Source of the DNA: Turbatrix aceti
Lineage: Eukaryota; Nematoda; Chromadorea; Rhabditida; Panagrolaimidae
Length of the DNA: 64,000 nt
Direction: 5' to 3'
Assembly: GCA_963969345.1 (NCBI GenBank)
Contig: OZ017770.1
Span: forward strand, 10,906,180-10,970,179
In this document: piece after piece, positions 27,101 to 42,215 of the stretch
Numbering within the stretch: the first letter of the stretch is position 1
Layout: the number at the start of each line of letters is the position of its first letter
Made by a program: the position numbers and the translations under genes
Notes under the pieces: model-generated
Seen by the model: only the letters and a program-made list of their open reading frames with translations
Databases searched by the model: none
Told to the model about the DNA's origin: nothing

Positions 27101-27266
27101 GGTACAATCGCGCCGCCAAAACGCTTGCCGGAAGAAGGGGCCAGGTAGGATTCATCCAAATTTTCTATTTTTTTAATTAACTAAAATATTGAAACTTCAA
27201 AAAACACTTACCACCCGAAAACGCGCCGGTAACAGCAATTACAACCGTAAACAGCAGGGCTTTCAT
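24156..27266 (-). CDS. Large secreted DM13-domain protein
   Basis: Minus-strand exons: 27266-27212, 27164-26900, 26797-26666, 26553-25472, 25420-24777, 24731-24487, 24434-24239, 24182-24156, totalling 881 residues with consistent phases. It begins with a signal peptide (M-K-A-L-L-F-T-V-V-I-A-V-T-G-A-F-S). About 440 residues rich in Pro, Asn, Gln and Ala follow, including a helical Glu/Ala/Leu stretch. A first DM13-like domain starts near residue 462 (Y-Y-G-R-Y-C-G-S-F, then S-Y-G-I-N-G-A-L-W-V-V-D-N-K-R-L) and is interrupted by a Ser/Thr-rich insert of roughly 130 residues. A second lies at about 745-872 (K-S-G-P-I-H-I-K-D-T, D-V-F-W-F-S-V-F). In both, the Cys expected after the W-x-x-V/I motif is replaced (Asp, Phe). 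The final exon adds only T-P-V-C-E-W-T-N. Function unknown; probably extracellular matrix or cuticle. Confidence 0.72.
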
Positions 27267-28744
27267 GGTTGCTGTTGAACCCGCCAACTGTAAATTAATT
27301 TGTCAGTATTGAAGTACAAAATTTTACATCAACGCAGTGAAACGGGGACAATACTAATATTTTGCCTTGTGACAAAAATGCGCGATGACCACAATGAAAA
27401 ATGATTTATATGAAATAGATAATACGACACACTTTTTTTTGTCCATGCAAAAGGGGCCGGCACACGACAGATTCCGACCAGAATCATTCCTCACAACTGA
27501 CCACAAAACAAGTCGTAAAAATACCCACGCAGGGATATCCGCAGGAGAATGAATATGTCACCTTTTTCGACCACAAACTCCCTCGAAATTCATTGAGGCA
27601 CAACAAATGACCTACCCTCTAACCACGACCTTGCGTGTACTGTCAAAAACCGGGTCAGTTGAGAATGCAGCGTGACCACGTCTCGTATGAGGGAAAAAAT
27701 AGAGGGGGGATGGTTTGTTTGAATCATGCCGAGTTGAACAATTTGTATATGATCCGACACACGCACCACAATGCGTAACGTTTTCGATTACTTTGCCCCC
27801 ATGCGCCAGACAACTTGTTGGAACGAGTGACAATCGACAATCATTTGTGGATTCATACTCTCTTTCAACTTTCAAACTTTATTTTTGCTTTTGAGTTTTT
27901 TTTTATTCAAACAATCAATCTTCCCACACCCTCAAATGTGTTTCACTTTCCACTGATTCAGTTTTTTTGAGAGTGGCTTTATAACAGGTAAATGTTCGAC
28001 ATATAATCCAATTGCTTTGCAATGTAAAAAAAAACTAACTCAAAGAACACGAGCGAAGGTGGTAGTAGTGGTAGTGTTGGTGTGGTAAGGAGAGAAAAAA
28101 ACAAGAAAAAATGATGTGGGAAAATCGTCGACAAAAGATAAAAAAAGAGCGAGTGGATAAGACAAAAATTGTTCGCACTAGCTGCCGGATACGCTGCTAC
28201 TGAAGTCATCGGGCCATAATTTACTCAACAAAAATTTTCGGCTTTGCTCGTGTAGGCATTCCTCTTTTTTTCCGGTACGAACACAAAATTGGGGAACGCA
28301 AAAGCGACCTGCGATGGTAGTGGAAAGCCGAAACAATGGCGAGAGAGATCGACTTTCCCAGGCTGCTGTCAGAACCCCCGAAAATGTTTTCGTACCAAGT
28401 GAGAGGATATGGCACTGTTTTTGAAAAAAAATTTGGATAGTAAAGCAATTAGAAAATGTAAACATACACGAGTGGGTAAATCATTTGCGACCAGAGTGAT
28501 TTTTGAATTTAGCCGAAAAAAATTCTTTTGTTTGGGTAAATTTGTGGAGGAATGGACAAGATTAGAGCAATCCGACAGCTTATGCGTCCGTATGACAAAG
28601 AAAAAACAAAACGTTTTGACAAAGAGTGGAAGGACGACACGATGATAGCATGTTGATCTGGGAGCACGTGACCAATACCATGGAGTCGCCACTTCGATGA
28701 AAAAAGGAAAGGGAGTAGTCAGTCGCTCATAAATGGTAGACCGT
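27267..28744. other. Intergenic region
   Basis: DNA upstream of the large DM13 gene and downstream of the myosin light chain gene, both on the minus strand. It is AT-rich with scattered homopolymers. I see no conserved coding sequence. Confidence 0.5.
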
Positions 28745-29430
28745 TTAGGCTTGAGCAAGTTCGTCTTGAGCACCAGTGGTAATCAAGTGAGCAAAAGCCT
28801 TGTAGTCAACAACGCCTGAAAAAAAGTTCTCGTAGTCAAGATTGATTATCAAATGTAAAAATGCTTACCGCCATCAATTGGGGGCTTGCCCTTGTACATG
28901 GCTCTGATTTCCTCTTCTTCGAGTGGCTCTCCGCGCTTGTTTCTCAGGATAGCCAAAAGCTGATCCTCGGTGAGGTTGCCGGCGTCCTTTTTGTCGAACA
29001 TCTGGAAAGCGCCGATGATGGTGGCTTCGGGGTCAGTGCCTATAAATAGTACATATTACATCAAAAAAATATACACAAAAAGTATTGCAAAAACAAACCG
29101 GTGAGTCGCTCGCCGAAAAGCGTCAGGAAGACGGTGAAGTTGATCGGACCGGGGGCTTCCTTGAGCATGGCGTCGATCTGAGCATCACTGGCAATCTGGC
29201 CCATGGAGGCGTAGAGATCCTTGAGATCTCCCTTGTCGATGATGCCGTCCTTGTTTTGATCCATGATGCCGAAGGCTTCCTTGAATTCCTGGATGGTCTT
29301 CTGGTCGAATTGGGCGGCTTCGGAGCCGGAGGCGCGCTTCTTGCTTGACTTCTTCTTGGCGGCTTTCGACTTGAAAAAACATAACGATAAGTTCAATTTC
29401 TAAGGATAAAAAACATTAGTAACTTACCAT
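28745..29430 (-). CDS. mlc-1: Muscle myosin regulatory light chain
   Basis: This EF-hand protein binds the myosin II neck and tunes contraction. Minus-strand exons: 29430-29428 (the start codon alone), 29369-29099, 29039-28869, 28815-28745, giving 171 residues, one more than I recall for the C. elegans protein. The N-terminus [13 protein letters not shown] is the nematode pattern. The calcium-binding first EF loop [12 protein letters not shown] is complete (Asp at 1, 3 and 12, Gly at 6). The segment [16 protein letters not shown] and the ending [12 protein letters not shown] are typical of regulatory light chains. The body-wall paralogues are nearly identical in nematodes, so the numbered symbol is only a label. 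Codon use is more G+C-rich than the neighbours, as expected for a highly expressed gene. Confidence 0.95.
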
Positions 29431-30417
29431 GACTGCAACCTGTGAATGCGAGTTCTGCGACTAACTGAAAACTCGCTGAATGCTCAATATTAAGCAGTGA
29501 CGGGCAAAGGATGCACGGATAGGAAGAAGCCTTTATTTCTCTCGGCCCTCTCTTTCAATCCCCAGGTTATATCCCGGACTTTCTCCTCCCCAAGCTTTAC
29601 ACCACGAGAGCGCTTGTCCCAAAGGCGTGGTTAACCGATATCCGGACAAGTGCGTATACACTGTCTCGGATGGGGGATGCTTCGATCAGCGACAGGGCAG
29701 CTGCCCCGCATAGCTATCGCGCCCCCGCACGCACATACGAGTGAATGGAAAGACGCCCCAAGCTCCTGGGGCTTCTTGCTAAGCCAATAAAGCAGGTCTG
29801 CGGCAAAAATCCAAGTGCTTCGCAGTATAGCTAGCAAGCGACATTTTTCTGCTTTCTGTGAAAAACGCAAATCCTGACGGATCCAACTGATCGTTATAAT
29901 TGCGTGCAGAGCAGTGTTTGTTGTCAATGCAGAGCAACAAAAAAAACTTGAGAAAGAAAAGCCCGAGCTTAAGCAAAAGATGAAAAAAAGGTACGAGGGA
30001 TAAATTTGCTGTCTTCCTTCCGCTTGTTTGTCTATACTTTTGCATTGTAACTCCAGAAAGAAATTTTTAACTCAAAAGTCATTACTTCGTTCCTAGTAAA
30101 AAATATCCGCTGACGTGACGCCATATTTTTTTGAAGTAAAACAAAAAAAAGTATCGGGGCAGTACTAAAATAAGATGAATAAAGCAGTAAAAAAAATAAA
30201 TTGATTGACAATTGTCGGATGCCGAAAAAAATGTTACAGCGTATTGATCGTCGAATTTTCTGCTCTGTAGACAATTCGGAGCAAGAAATGTCAAAAATCG
30301 CTGAGATGGAAAATCCAGACTCCCAACTTTGCCTCAAAACGGAAATGGAGTGGCTAACGGCTCTTTTAAGGCTTTCTGTCATTTTGCCAAGTCAAAGTTG
30401 TCTACTCCTGCCGTGTT
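29431..30417. other. Divergent promoter region (myosin light chain and TRPV)
   Basis: The myosin light chain gene (-) and TRPV gene (+) point away from each other, so both promoters should lie here. A TTGCAG acceptor-like site sits just upstream of the light chain start codon. No coding sequence is convincing. Confidence 0.5.
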
Positions 30418-33254
30418 ATGGGTGCGTCATCGAGTACGGTTACTGCCGGTATCAAAAATCAGGCAGACGGTACAAGTAATGCTATCTACCAGCTCGCCGA
30501 CGTCAAGGGTCAAGGCGAGCTTGCAACCATTGCCAGCAAGGCTCTAAAAAACAATTTAACCGATGAACTGGACGCTCAGATAAGAGAAGTAAACATTTTT
30601 CTGAATTTTCTTGTACATTCCCCCACGTTTTAGAAAGTCCGTCCACTATTGTACAATCAGGGCGAAGGAGCGGAGCTGCCTATTTACGAAGTTATTGCTC
30701 AGCGGCATAAAGAGCGAAAAGGAACGGAACTATCGCCGCCGCCTGTTGGCTCTAACTCGACAAGCGGGTTAAAAAAATTTGTATGCTGGCGGCTAGATGC
30801 ACGTGGAGCTGTAGGAGAAACTCTCTTGCACGTATGCTTTCTCAGTGGTCTTCCGGATCACATGAAACTTCTAGCACAGAGAATGATTTTTATCTTCCCA
30901 AAAATTATTAATGATTTTTACATCTGTGATGAGTATTACGGCGAAACAGCATTACACATGGCAATTGTGACTGAAAACCCTGAATTTGTTCGTTTTTTGT
31001 TAAAATGTGGTGCTGACGTTAGCCAAAGGTGTTCGGGCAATTTTTTCACCTGCGATGATCAGAAAAGCAGCCGTGAAGACAGATTCGATTCCGAACATAC
31101 AGCGCTCAGTCGACATACATCCTTTACCGGGTAGTAGAAAGCTCTCATCCCAACGTCCGGGTTTCAAAAGTTTTGATTTCAGCCACCTCTACTGGGGCGA
31201 GTATCCGCTTTCCTTTGCCGCATGCCTTTCCCAGGTTGCCTGCTTTCGCATGCTTTGTGCCCACGATGCAAATCCAAATTGGCAAGATTCGAATCTCAAT
31301 ACGGTTTTACACATTTGCACCATTCGTGAAAACTGGGTAATTTTTCTTGCTTCTTGGAAAAAAAGAGTTTTGTTGCAAAAGAAAAACATTACAGCCAATG
31401 TTTGAGTTAGCACTCAGTCAAGGAGCAAACCTTCATATTCAAAATCGTCTCGGACTTACGCCGCTGACTCTTGCAGCGTATTTAGCAAGAAAACAGGTAA
31501 TAAAAGTGCAAAAAAATGTAAAATAAAAAATTATGAATCATAATTTTTTTAGATGTTCGAACATATCGTTGAAGAGGAAAGAGAAGTTCACTGGACCTAC
31601 GGAGGCGTAATGTCAGCAGCCTACCCCCTAGAACATCTTGATTCAATTGAGCCTTCAACGGGAAAGATCAATCGCAATTCAGCGCTTGCAATCGTCGTCT
31701 ACGGAAATTCAACAGAGCACCTCAATTTGCTGCCAAATTTGTTGGAAAAATTGGTTCACAGAAAATGGGAAACCTACGGGCATCATACGTATGAAAAAAC
31801 AAAAAAAAAAAAACTTTGCAATGAAAAAAATATTTTAGGTTGTTTATGCAGCTGGCAGTCTTTTTTTGCTACTTTGTTCTCGTACTGGTTTGCTTTTTGT
31901 TCCGGCCCACACCTTTGGAACGAGAACGAAGAGAAAATACTTTGTTTTGTCTTTTGAGACTTCCGAATTTTAGTTTCGTCGAAATGTCTTTGAAATCGAA
32001 AGTAAAAAACAAAAAAAAAATGTTTGTAAAAAAAATTTATCATTTTTTTAGATTTATCACGTGTTGAATACGATATCCGTAATTTCCGCACTGTTTTATC
32101 TCCTTCAGATGCATTTGCATATCCGGAATGTTGGAAGATCCATGTATTTTCTCAGTTTGGTAAGATGCTACAGAAATTTCTCGCCTTTGAACATTTTCAT
32201 AATCAAAAAAACAAAAAAAAACACAAAAATATTTCGATAACCCTTTAAAAAAAATTTTAGTCAGGATTCCCAGCAAAAGCCATATTTCTTGTATCCTGTG
32301 GACTGTCACTTATCGGCTTTGTCCTCGGATTGCTATGCTTAGATGAGTTGGAGGACATTATCTGGATTTTTGTTGTAATCCTAACTGCCATGAAGTTTCT
32401 TTTTTACTTTCGGTAAGCCATCTCTCTCATCTTCAATTTTTTCAACGCATCAAAAAAAACTATAACAAATTTCAGTGGATTTAAAACAGTTGGACCCTTC
32501 GTCATGATGCTCTACAAAATCATCATCCGTGATCTTATCCGTTTTTTCATCATTTACTGTATAATTGTAGTGGGATTTTCTCAATGTGAGTTTTCTTATT
32601 TTTTATGGCACTGCAAATTCTGAAAATTATGTTTTTAGCGTTCTACATAATTTTTCTCGGCTATCGACGAGGAGACAAAACTTTTAATATTGATGAAGAA
32701 GGCACGATCATGTACAACGTGGGCGAAACGTTCATCAGAATGTTCATCATGTCACTGACAGAATTTGCCGTGTTATTTGAGCAACTTGAGCAATGCGATC
32801 TCAGCATAATCGGAAAAGTACGTAAAAAATACAATACAATTATTCGAAAAAATTTTCAGACAACATTTCTGATATACATGCTCCTGGTTACGGTACTTCT
32901 CATCAATATGTTGATTGCGATGATGACAAACACGTACACCGAAGTATCTGCCAACAGCCTAGAATGGCTCAGACAGTGGTCGGCTATTGTGCTACTCATG
33001 GAACAAAGTTTTGACCCCAAGACCAGACTCAAGTACCAACAGCAGTATTCCATACCCATGAATGACGGAAAGAGAATTGCACTTTTGTTAAAAATGCGCA
33101 TGTCGGTAAGAAACAAAAAAGATTTTTCTACCCCTAAAAATTTATTTTCCAGGAAGATGAACAAGAAACTCAACGTGTAAAAATGAAAGAAAGTCGGAAA
33201 AGATTTAGAGAAGAAAATCTGCGTTACATGGCAAATCGAGCAAATTTTAGATAG
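30418..33254 (+). CDS. TRPV cation channel, OCR/OSM-9-like
   Basis: Twelve exons: 30418-30588, 30634-31130, 31183-31336, 31395-31496, 31553-31788, 31839-32001, 32052-32159, 32261-32412, 32476-32585, 32639-32817, 32860-33105, 33153-33254, summing to 739 residues. Nematode TRPV channels work in ciliated sensory neurons. Ankyrin repeats occupy about 90-370 ([25 protein letters not shown]), with the family motif [15 protein letters not shown]1-S6 follow from about 388, ending in the strong S6 [14 protein letters not shown]. The pore segment reads [15 protein letters not shown] and lacks the GMGD-type filter of mammalian TRPVs. The N-terminus M-G-A-S-S-S fits the N-myristoylation consensus. The S1-S2 linker boundary at 32001 is the least certain junction. 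Confidence 0.9.
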
Positions 33255-33558
33255 ACAACATTTTTTGTTTGTTCACGCTTTGTCCCATGCATCTTAAAAT
33301 AAAAATGCAACCTTTAAATTTATTTCTATTGTTATAAAAAAATATAAAACCTAAGCAAAAATCATTGAACAGAATAAAAAATTCGTAAAAAATTAGCGAA
33401 TTACGTTAGAATAAATTATAGCATAGTTAATAAATTATTGAGTGAATTTGCAATTTCATTGGCAATGTGCTGTGCGCAGACAACAAAAAATTAAGATTAA
33501 AAAACTGTAAATATTAAAAGTGTTTGGTCCGGAGTAATCATTGTAAATCTATTTGTTT
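33255..33558. other. Convergent 3' gap
   Basis: Very AT-rich 300 nt between the TRPV stop (+) and the AP-2 mu stop (-), with an AATAAAA poly(A)-like signal soon after the TRPV stop. No gene seen. Confidence 0.6.
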
Positions 33559-36917
<3,359 letters not shown>

Positions 36918-39252
36918 ATGAGTGATTTACCGGGCAACAGTTTGACTGCCACTGTTTTTGGCAAGACAATCTATGGCCTGCGTAAGCTTGTCAGTAAGCC
37001 ACGGGTCGATGATTGGTCACCTATCGCAAAATTTTATTACGCTGATGAAGCACTAAATCGTATCGCTCGTGAATTGGATTCATTTGATGGACGAAGGGAT
37101 CCAGATCGATGCAATCAGCTCGTAACAAAACTTCGACACGCACAGGATCGCGTCTTATCCATAATCAGTGAGCCGGTTTATATTTGTAATTACACATTTT
37201 TGTTGTTTGTTTTTTTTCAGATGAAATGCTGCTTGTGGTCTATCCTAACGACGCAGACCGTGCAAATCGCGATTTCCGTGCAAAATTCCCTGATGATATC
37301 ATTCACGACAATCTTGCCGGTCAGCTTTGGTTTGGTGCAGAATGTTTGGCTGCGGGATCAAATATCGTAGGACGAGAAGGTGAAAGCGAACAACTTCGAC
37401 CAATGGCCAAGCGATTGACTATGCACTTGGATACGATGCGTGAGATGCTCAAATATCAGGCTCTTCGTGATCCGGCTTACTACACGGAACCACTCAAAAA
37501 AGCTCTTTACGATTTTGATATTCTTTTTGCCGAATTTGAATTTGAATACGTGAGCGTTATGGTAGATGTCAAAACGGTCGACGAATACGATAACCTCATG
37601 GATATTGTGGTACTGTTTTCTGAGAGTACTGCCCGGTATGTTTTTCTTTTCTGAAAAAAAATTTTAAACAACGGTTTTTTTCAGTGCTCAAAAGTTGGGG
37701 TACATCACACAGGAACAAATTGAATACGCGGATCCCGTGATGATGATTGGCCTTCCTCGACTTGCTGTGCTGTGGTACGTTTATTTTTTTCCCGAAAAAA
37801 AAATTCAGTCACTTACATGACTCATTCTAGGGGTGTCATGGACTATCCTCGTGCCCTCATGCTATTTGAAGAAAATTGCGACTCGTGCCTTTTGTTTCGC
37901 CACTACCGAAATTCTCTCATTCAGTGCCGAGCAATCCTCGAAAGCCTCAAGCCATCTGTTGTCACGGAAATTGAACGACGGCTTCTGTCGGGAAACAACA
38001 TCGACGAAAATGATCCGGTATTTAAAACTGGAAAGCTAAGTCTAAAGGCGCCGTTCAGCTACATGGTTTCTGTGAATGGCGGTGGCTGGAGTGGCAAACC
38101 CGAAGACGTAAACCCGAATTTTCGTTTGAAAGAGAACACAAATTCTGTTTCATCTGAAGAAATATTTCAGGCGCCAAAGGGAAATTCGAACACTGTTGCC
38201 AAGCCTGACGGCGACCTTTGTGAAGTTTTTATCGGGTATGTGTTTTGAAAAAGAAATATTTTCATTTGAAGTTGACTAAATTTTGCAAAACAAGCGTAAA
38301 GACGAACACTAAATTTACGACCGCTGTTTGAAAGTACCCTTTTTTTATTCTTTTGTTTTGTACATACGGAATAAATTTTTATAACTGTTTTTTTTTTGAT
38401 ACAATTTTTAATTTTTTTTTAAACGTTTTGGAGTTACTTTTGTTCTTTACGAGAAAAAACTGTTGCAGTTACTTTTTTCAAGTTGTTGTACTGTTTGTGT
38501 TTATTTTTTTCTTTTTTTGCATTATTTTTCGTACTTTGTAATTTTTTAAATTATTTTTTTGATTTTTAAACAATTTTTTATATCGTCCGGTTTTTTCAGT
38601 GACGACCGACACTATATCATTCTTGTCAAAGAAGCGGCTCATTTCTTATTCAAGCGTATTGCTTCCATTGCTGATCAACTCCAGGTCAATTTCCCCCAAG
38701 AATTCCGACAAATTATGAAAGCCGTGATGCGGCCTGTCAGCGATATTCGTGCTTTTGAAGTTTGTTTTATTCTTCAAATATTTTTTTGTCAAACGCCAAT
38801 TTTTTTTTTAGTTTACCGGTCAAGTTTCTCACACAGAAAATGCAGAAGAAGAAACGGGCATCGAAGTTAACGAGTCAACTCCCATCCGTGCTGCCATTTC
38901 GGTTCGCTGGGTTCCGGATTCCGATTGTCAGCAGTGCACGTCGTGCAGTTACCCCTTTACCGTCTTTCGGCGTCGTCACCACTGCCGTAACTGTGGACGA
39001 CTCTTTTGCAACTCTTGCTCATCCAAGGTCATGACAATACCCGAACTTGGCTACGAGACTAACGTTCGCGTCTGTGACCTCTGCTACACGTACAAAACAA
39101 ATCCTCCGACTTCTGTGCCTTCTCCAATGTCTACTTCCACCTCAACGTCTACTACTACATTGCCTACCAGCGACGATGGTGCTGATACCGTTCTGGCTCG
39201 AGCTCTGCAATCGGTTCGACTTTCGACCACATCCGACGTTCCCCCTGTATAA
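36918..39252 (+). CDS. lst-2: LST-2/ZFYVE28-like FYVE-domain protein
   Basis: LST-2 proteins are endosomal negative regulators of EGFR signalling. Exons: 36918-37167, 37221-37635, 37685-37774, 37831-38235, 38600-38759, 38812-39252, giving 586 residues. The N-terminal helical region (P-I-A-K-F-Y-Y-A-D-E-A-L-N, then N-A-G-Q-L-W-F-G-A-E-C-L-A-A-G-S in near form) is the conserved LST-2 domain. The C-terminal FYVE zinc finger is complete: W-V-P-D at about 475, the PI3P-binding R-R-R-H-H-C-R-N-C-G, and closing R-V-C-D-L-C. Eight Cys are spaced as pairs (C-x2-C six-fold arrangement visible). The final 40 residues are Ser/Thr/Pro-rich. A splice acceptor sits just upstream of the ATG. The middle linker is shorter than I recall for the C. 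elegans protein. Confidence 0.94.
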
Positions 39253-40818
39253 AAAAGAGTCATTGATTGATCAAATTCACTCGTGTTTTTGTGTTCATTT
39301 TTTTCCTCTGCCTTGGTTATCGTTTTTTATTTTGTAGTTTTTTTTGTAGCTCTTCATACCCTTGGGCCTTTGAAGTTCCGGTCTATTGTACTTTACCCTT
39401 TGACAAAATACCTGTAACAAAAACGGATAAATTGCACACTGATTTTATCGTTCATTGGAAGCAATATTTTTTTACAGTATCGTAAGAATGAGAAAACAGT
39501 GGTCGTAAAATTAATTAAAAAACAACAAAAAAATTATTTTTTTTCACAAAGTGTAAAATCACGAAAAAATATTTAGATTTTGATGATGTGCATTATTTTG
39601 CTGTCACGAAGGGACACAAGCCGAGACAACAAAAAATATAAAAAATCAGCATGGCAGTCACACGATTATTTTTGTATAGTCAATTGTTTTCTAGACTATA
39701 TGCAACGACAAAAATATGCATGAACTCTTTCTTTATATTAATGAACTCTTACAAAAATAAATTTAAAAAAACAACATAACTGGGTTCAAAGCATAAATTT
39801 GTTTTAGCAAAATTGTTGTACCTCTTTTTCTCAAATTTATGCAGAAATGGTTTCTGAAATTGTATACACAAATTCTGATTCATCGTTAAAATGAAATATG
39901 CAAAAATCAGAAATCTATAATATTTTTTGCTTTACATTTTCATAAAATTTAATACCACGTTTACGACTCTTCCACTCATGCTCTGCTATGGTAACATGAA
40001 GCATTTTGCTGTTTCAAGTGGTAACAAAAAACACCAAAGAAACTATACTTTGCATAACAATCGTAAAAACATTGATTTTTATGAATGTAAAAAATTCGAA
40101 GATTTTTCTGGAACTCTGTTTTCATGGACGACAATTTTTTTCGTTGGCTTTTTCAGCATTCGATCGACTGCTTTATTTACAACTCTTTAACAGCAAAAAG
40201 GTGTTCTTAGCATTTTTTTGAAAATAAATTTATTTTTTCTTTAGTGCTAATTTAATTTGGTAATCCAAATCAAAAAGCTTAATCGACATTTTTTTTGGTT
40301 TTTAATTAATTTCAATTTGTTTGGGTTACTCAGTATATTTCTGTTTTAGGTGGGGGCATCCAACAACGGGTACGGAAAAAAACAACTTATATTTTCAATC
40401 AAATTCATTTACTATTTTTTCACACATCATTTTTTTCATCTTTAAACATAATGCTTTTTAAAGAACCAACTGACATTAATTAAATCTCTTTTCTGAGTCA
40501 TATTTTTTTTACAAGAAAAAACTGATTCGAATTAAATCGGCACCTTACAACTACGGCTTCGTAGTATATTTTGCTTTGTTGCTTATCTCGTTATGTCGCC
40601 TTTAGTGTGCCCTAGGTTACCACATAGAAACGCAAAAGACACGTTACGGCCTCTTTTTATACATAATGTTGTAAAAAAATTGTAGCTTACCAATTTTTGA
40701 CCCACCCTTCACGTTCTTTAGACGTCGAGACACCTGGACAGGCGGCACGCTATATGTTGTTCTTATTTAGATTTTTTGTTGTTAGTCTGCAAGAAGAACT
40801 CAACGTTTGCTTTCAAAC
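39253..40818. other. Intergenic region
   Basis: 1.6 kb of strongly A/T-rich DNA between LST-2 and the carbonic anhydrase gene, both on the plus strand. Short reading frames are present but show no recognisable family and consist mostly of Phe, Lys, Asn and Ile codons. Confidence 0.5.
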
Positions 40819-41812
40819 ATGCCTCTGTCGTCCAAACACGGACATGAACCCAAACACGATGAAGCGGACCACGTTGCGACCGACGACAACAAGCAACCAG
40901 GTAGATTATCTTCTAACTTCCAACTGGTAAAAAATTTGTGGTGAATTTTTAGAGCATCAAAGTCCGATAAATCTTGCTAAAGACATAACTGTCCACGACA
41001 AAAGGCTCAAAGCCACCGCTTTAATTGTGGACTATCATGTCGGAGACGCGGATTATGTTGAGGTTTTTGCCTACGCTTACTTCATTTTCATAATTTTATT
41101 TGCATAATTTTAGATAACCGACGAAGGCTTTCGATGTGTCATGAAACCAAAAGCCAAAAGCAAAATTCTCGGCCTTCATTTAGATCGCACTGCTGACTAT
41201 CGGCTATGGCAAATTCACATGCACTGGGGTGAAACGCCAAAAAATGGCAGCGAACACGCTATTGATGGAAAATTTTATGCCGGAGAGGTACTCATTCAAT
41301 TTTGTTTTAGCACAAACCAAATTTTTTTTATAGATTCACTGTGTTTTTTGGAACAGTAAGCTTGGAACACGCGACGAAGCCATGCATCATGCGGATGGCT
41401 TTACCGTGCTGGCAGCCTTCATGAACGAAGTACCAGATGACAATCCCCACCTCACCCCCCTTATCGATGCTATCGACGAGGCGGTGGAGAGCAAAGATTG
41501 TAAAGCGTCCATGCCGGATGGCTTTGACTTGGGCAAGGTGCTACCAGGTAATAATTACTTTTATACACGCAAATGTTTACCCCCGGGCTTTTTGCAGAGC
41601 GCCACACGTATTATACCTATGGTGGTTCGCTGACAACAGAACCATATGCCGAGTGTGTGCAATGGACCATTTTGTACAGACATGTCGGAATTAGTAGTCG
41701 GCAACTCGATGTGGTACGTCGAATAACATCCAGAAATGTTCGACCCCTTCAGGAGCTTCACGGCCGAACCGTCAGATCTTCGTTTCACTTAGTTCACAAG
41801 ACCAAACACTAA
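40819..41812 (+). CDS. Alpha-carbonic anhydrase
   Basis: Catalyses reversible hydration of CO2. Exons: 40819-40900, 40953-41062, 41114-41287, 41334-41547, 41598-41812, giving 264 residues with no signal peptide, so probably cytosolic. The three zinc ligands are present: His99 and His101 in Q-I-H-M-H-W-G, and His124 in G-E-I-H-C-V-F-W-N; their spacing equals that of human CA II (94, 96, 119). The substrate-site segment G-S-L-T-T-E-P keeps both Thr. The Q-S-P-I-N-L motif and S-E-H-A-I-D-G also fit. Two departures: the proton-shuttle His64 position appears to be Phe70, and the usual N-terminal W-G-Y...G-P-x-x-W part is replaced by a His/Asp/Lys-rich lead. An unseen alternative first exon could explain the latter. 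Likely active, perhaps slow. Confidence 0.93.
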
Positions 41813-42215
41813 AACAATTTTTTGTCTAGAAGCCAAAAAAATAATACTAATGAAGTCATTGATGTTTTCCCCTGGGAAAAAACACTAAAATTCGTCGACT
41901 ATTTAATTATTTTTATGAACATGAAAACTTACAAAAAAAGACAATATTGTTTTCATAAATGGCTCATTTTTTTGTTGTTTGTAAAAGACGGACTGATAAA
42001 TGGAAGCAAACCAAGTATCAACAATGCGGGATTACAAAAAAAACTAAGATTGGTCAAGAGTAAAAAATACAGCGTCAAAAATTATTCTAAAAAAGATGAA
42101 AAATTTAAAAGAGAGCGTGTCATAAAGCGAAACAATAACAAGCAGTTTGCTGGCAGTGTGGTGGTGGACGACAAATGACGCCTACATCGACGGCGTCAGG
42201 TAAAAGCTCTACCGT
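41813..42215. other. Convergent 3' gap
   Basis: 400 nt between the carbonic anhydrase stop (+) and the small membrane-protein stop (-). A Lys/Asn-rich open stretch on the plus strand (41822-42178) has no family resemblance and is probably 3' UTR. Confidence 0.5.

Noticed and set aside
41822..42178. 118-codon plus-strand frame after carbonic anhydrase
   Set aside because: Lys/Asn/Ile-rich, no domain; most likely 3' UTR of the carbonic anhydrase gene.
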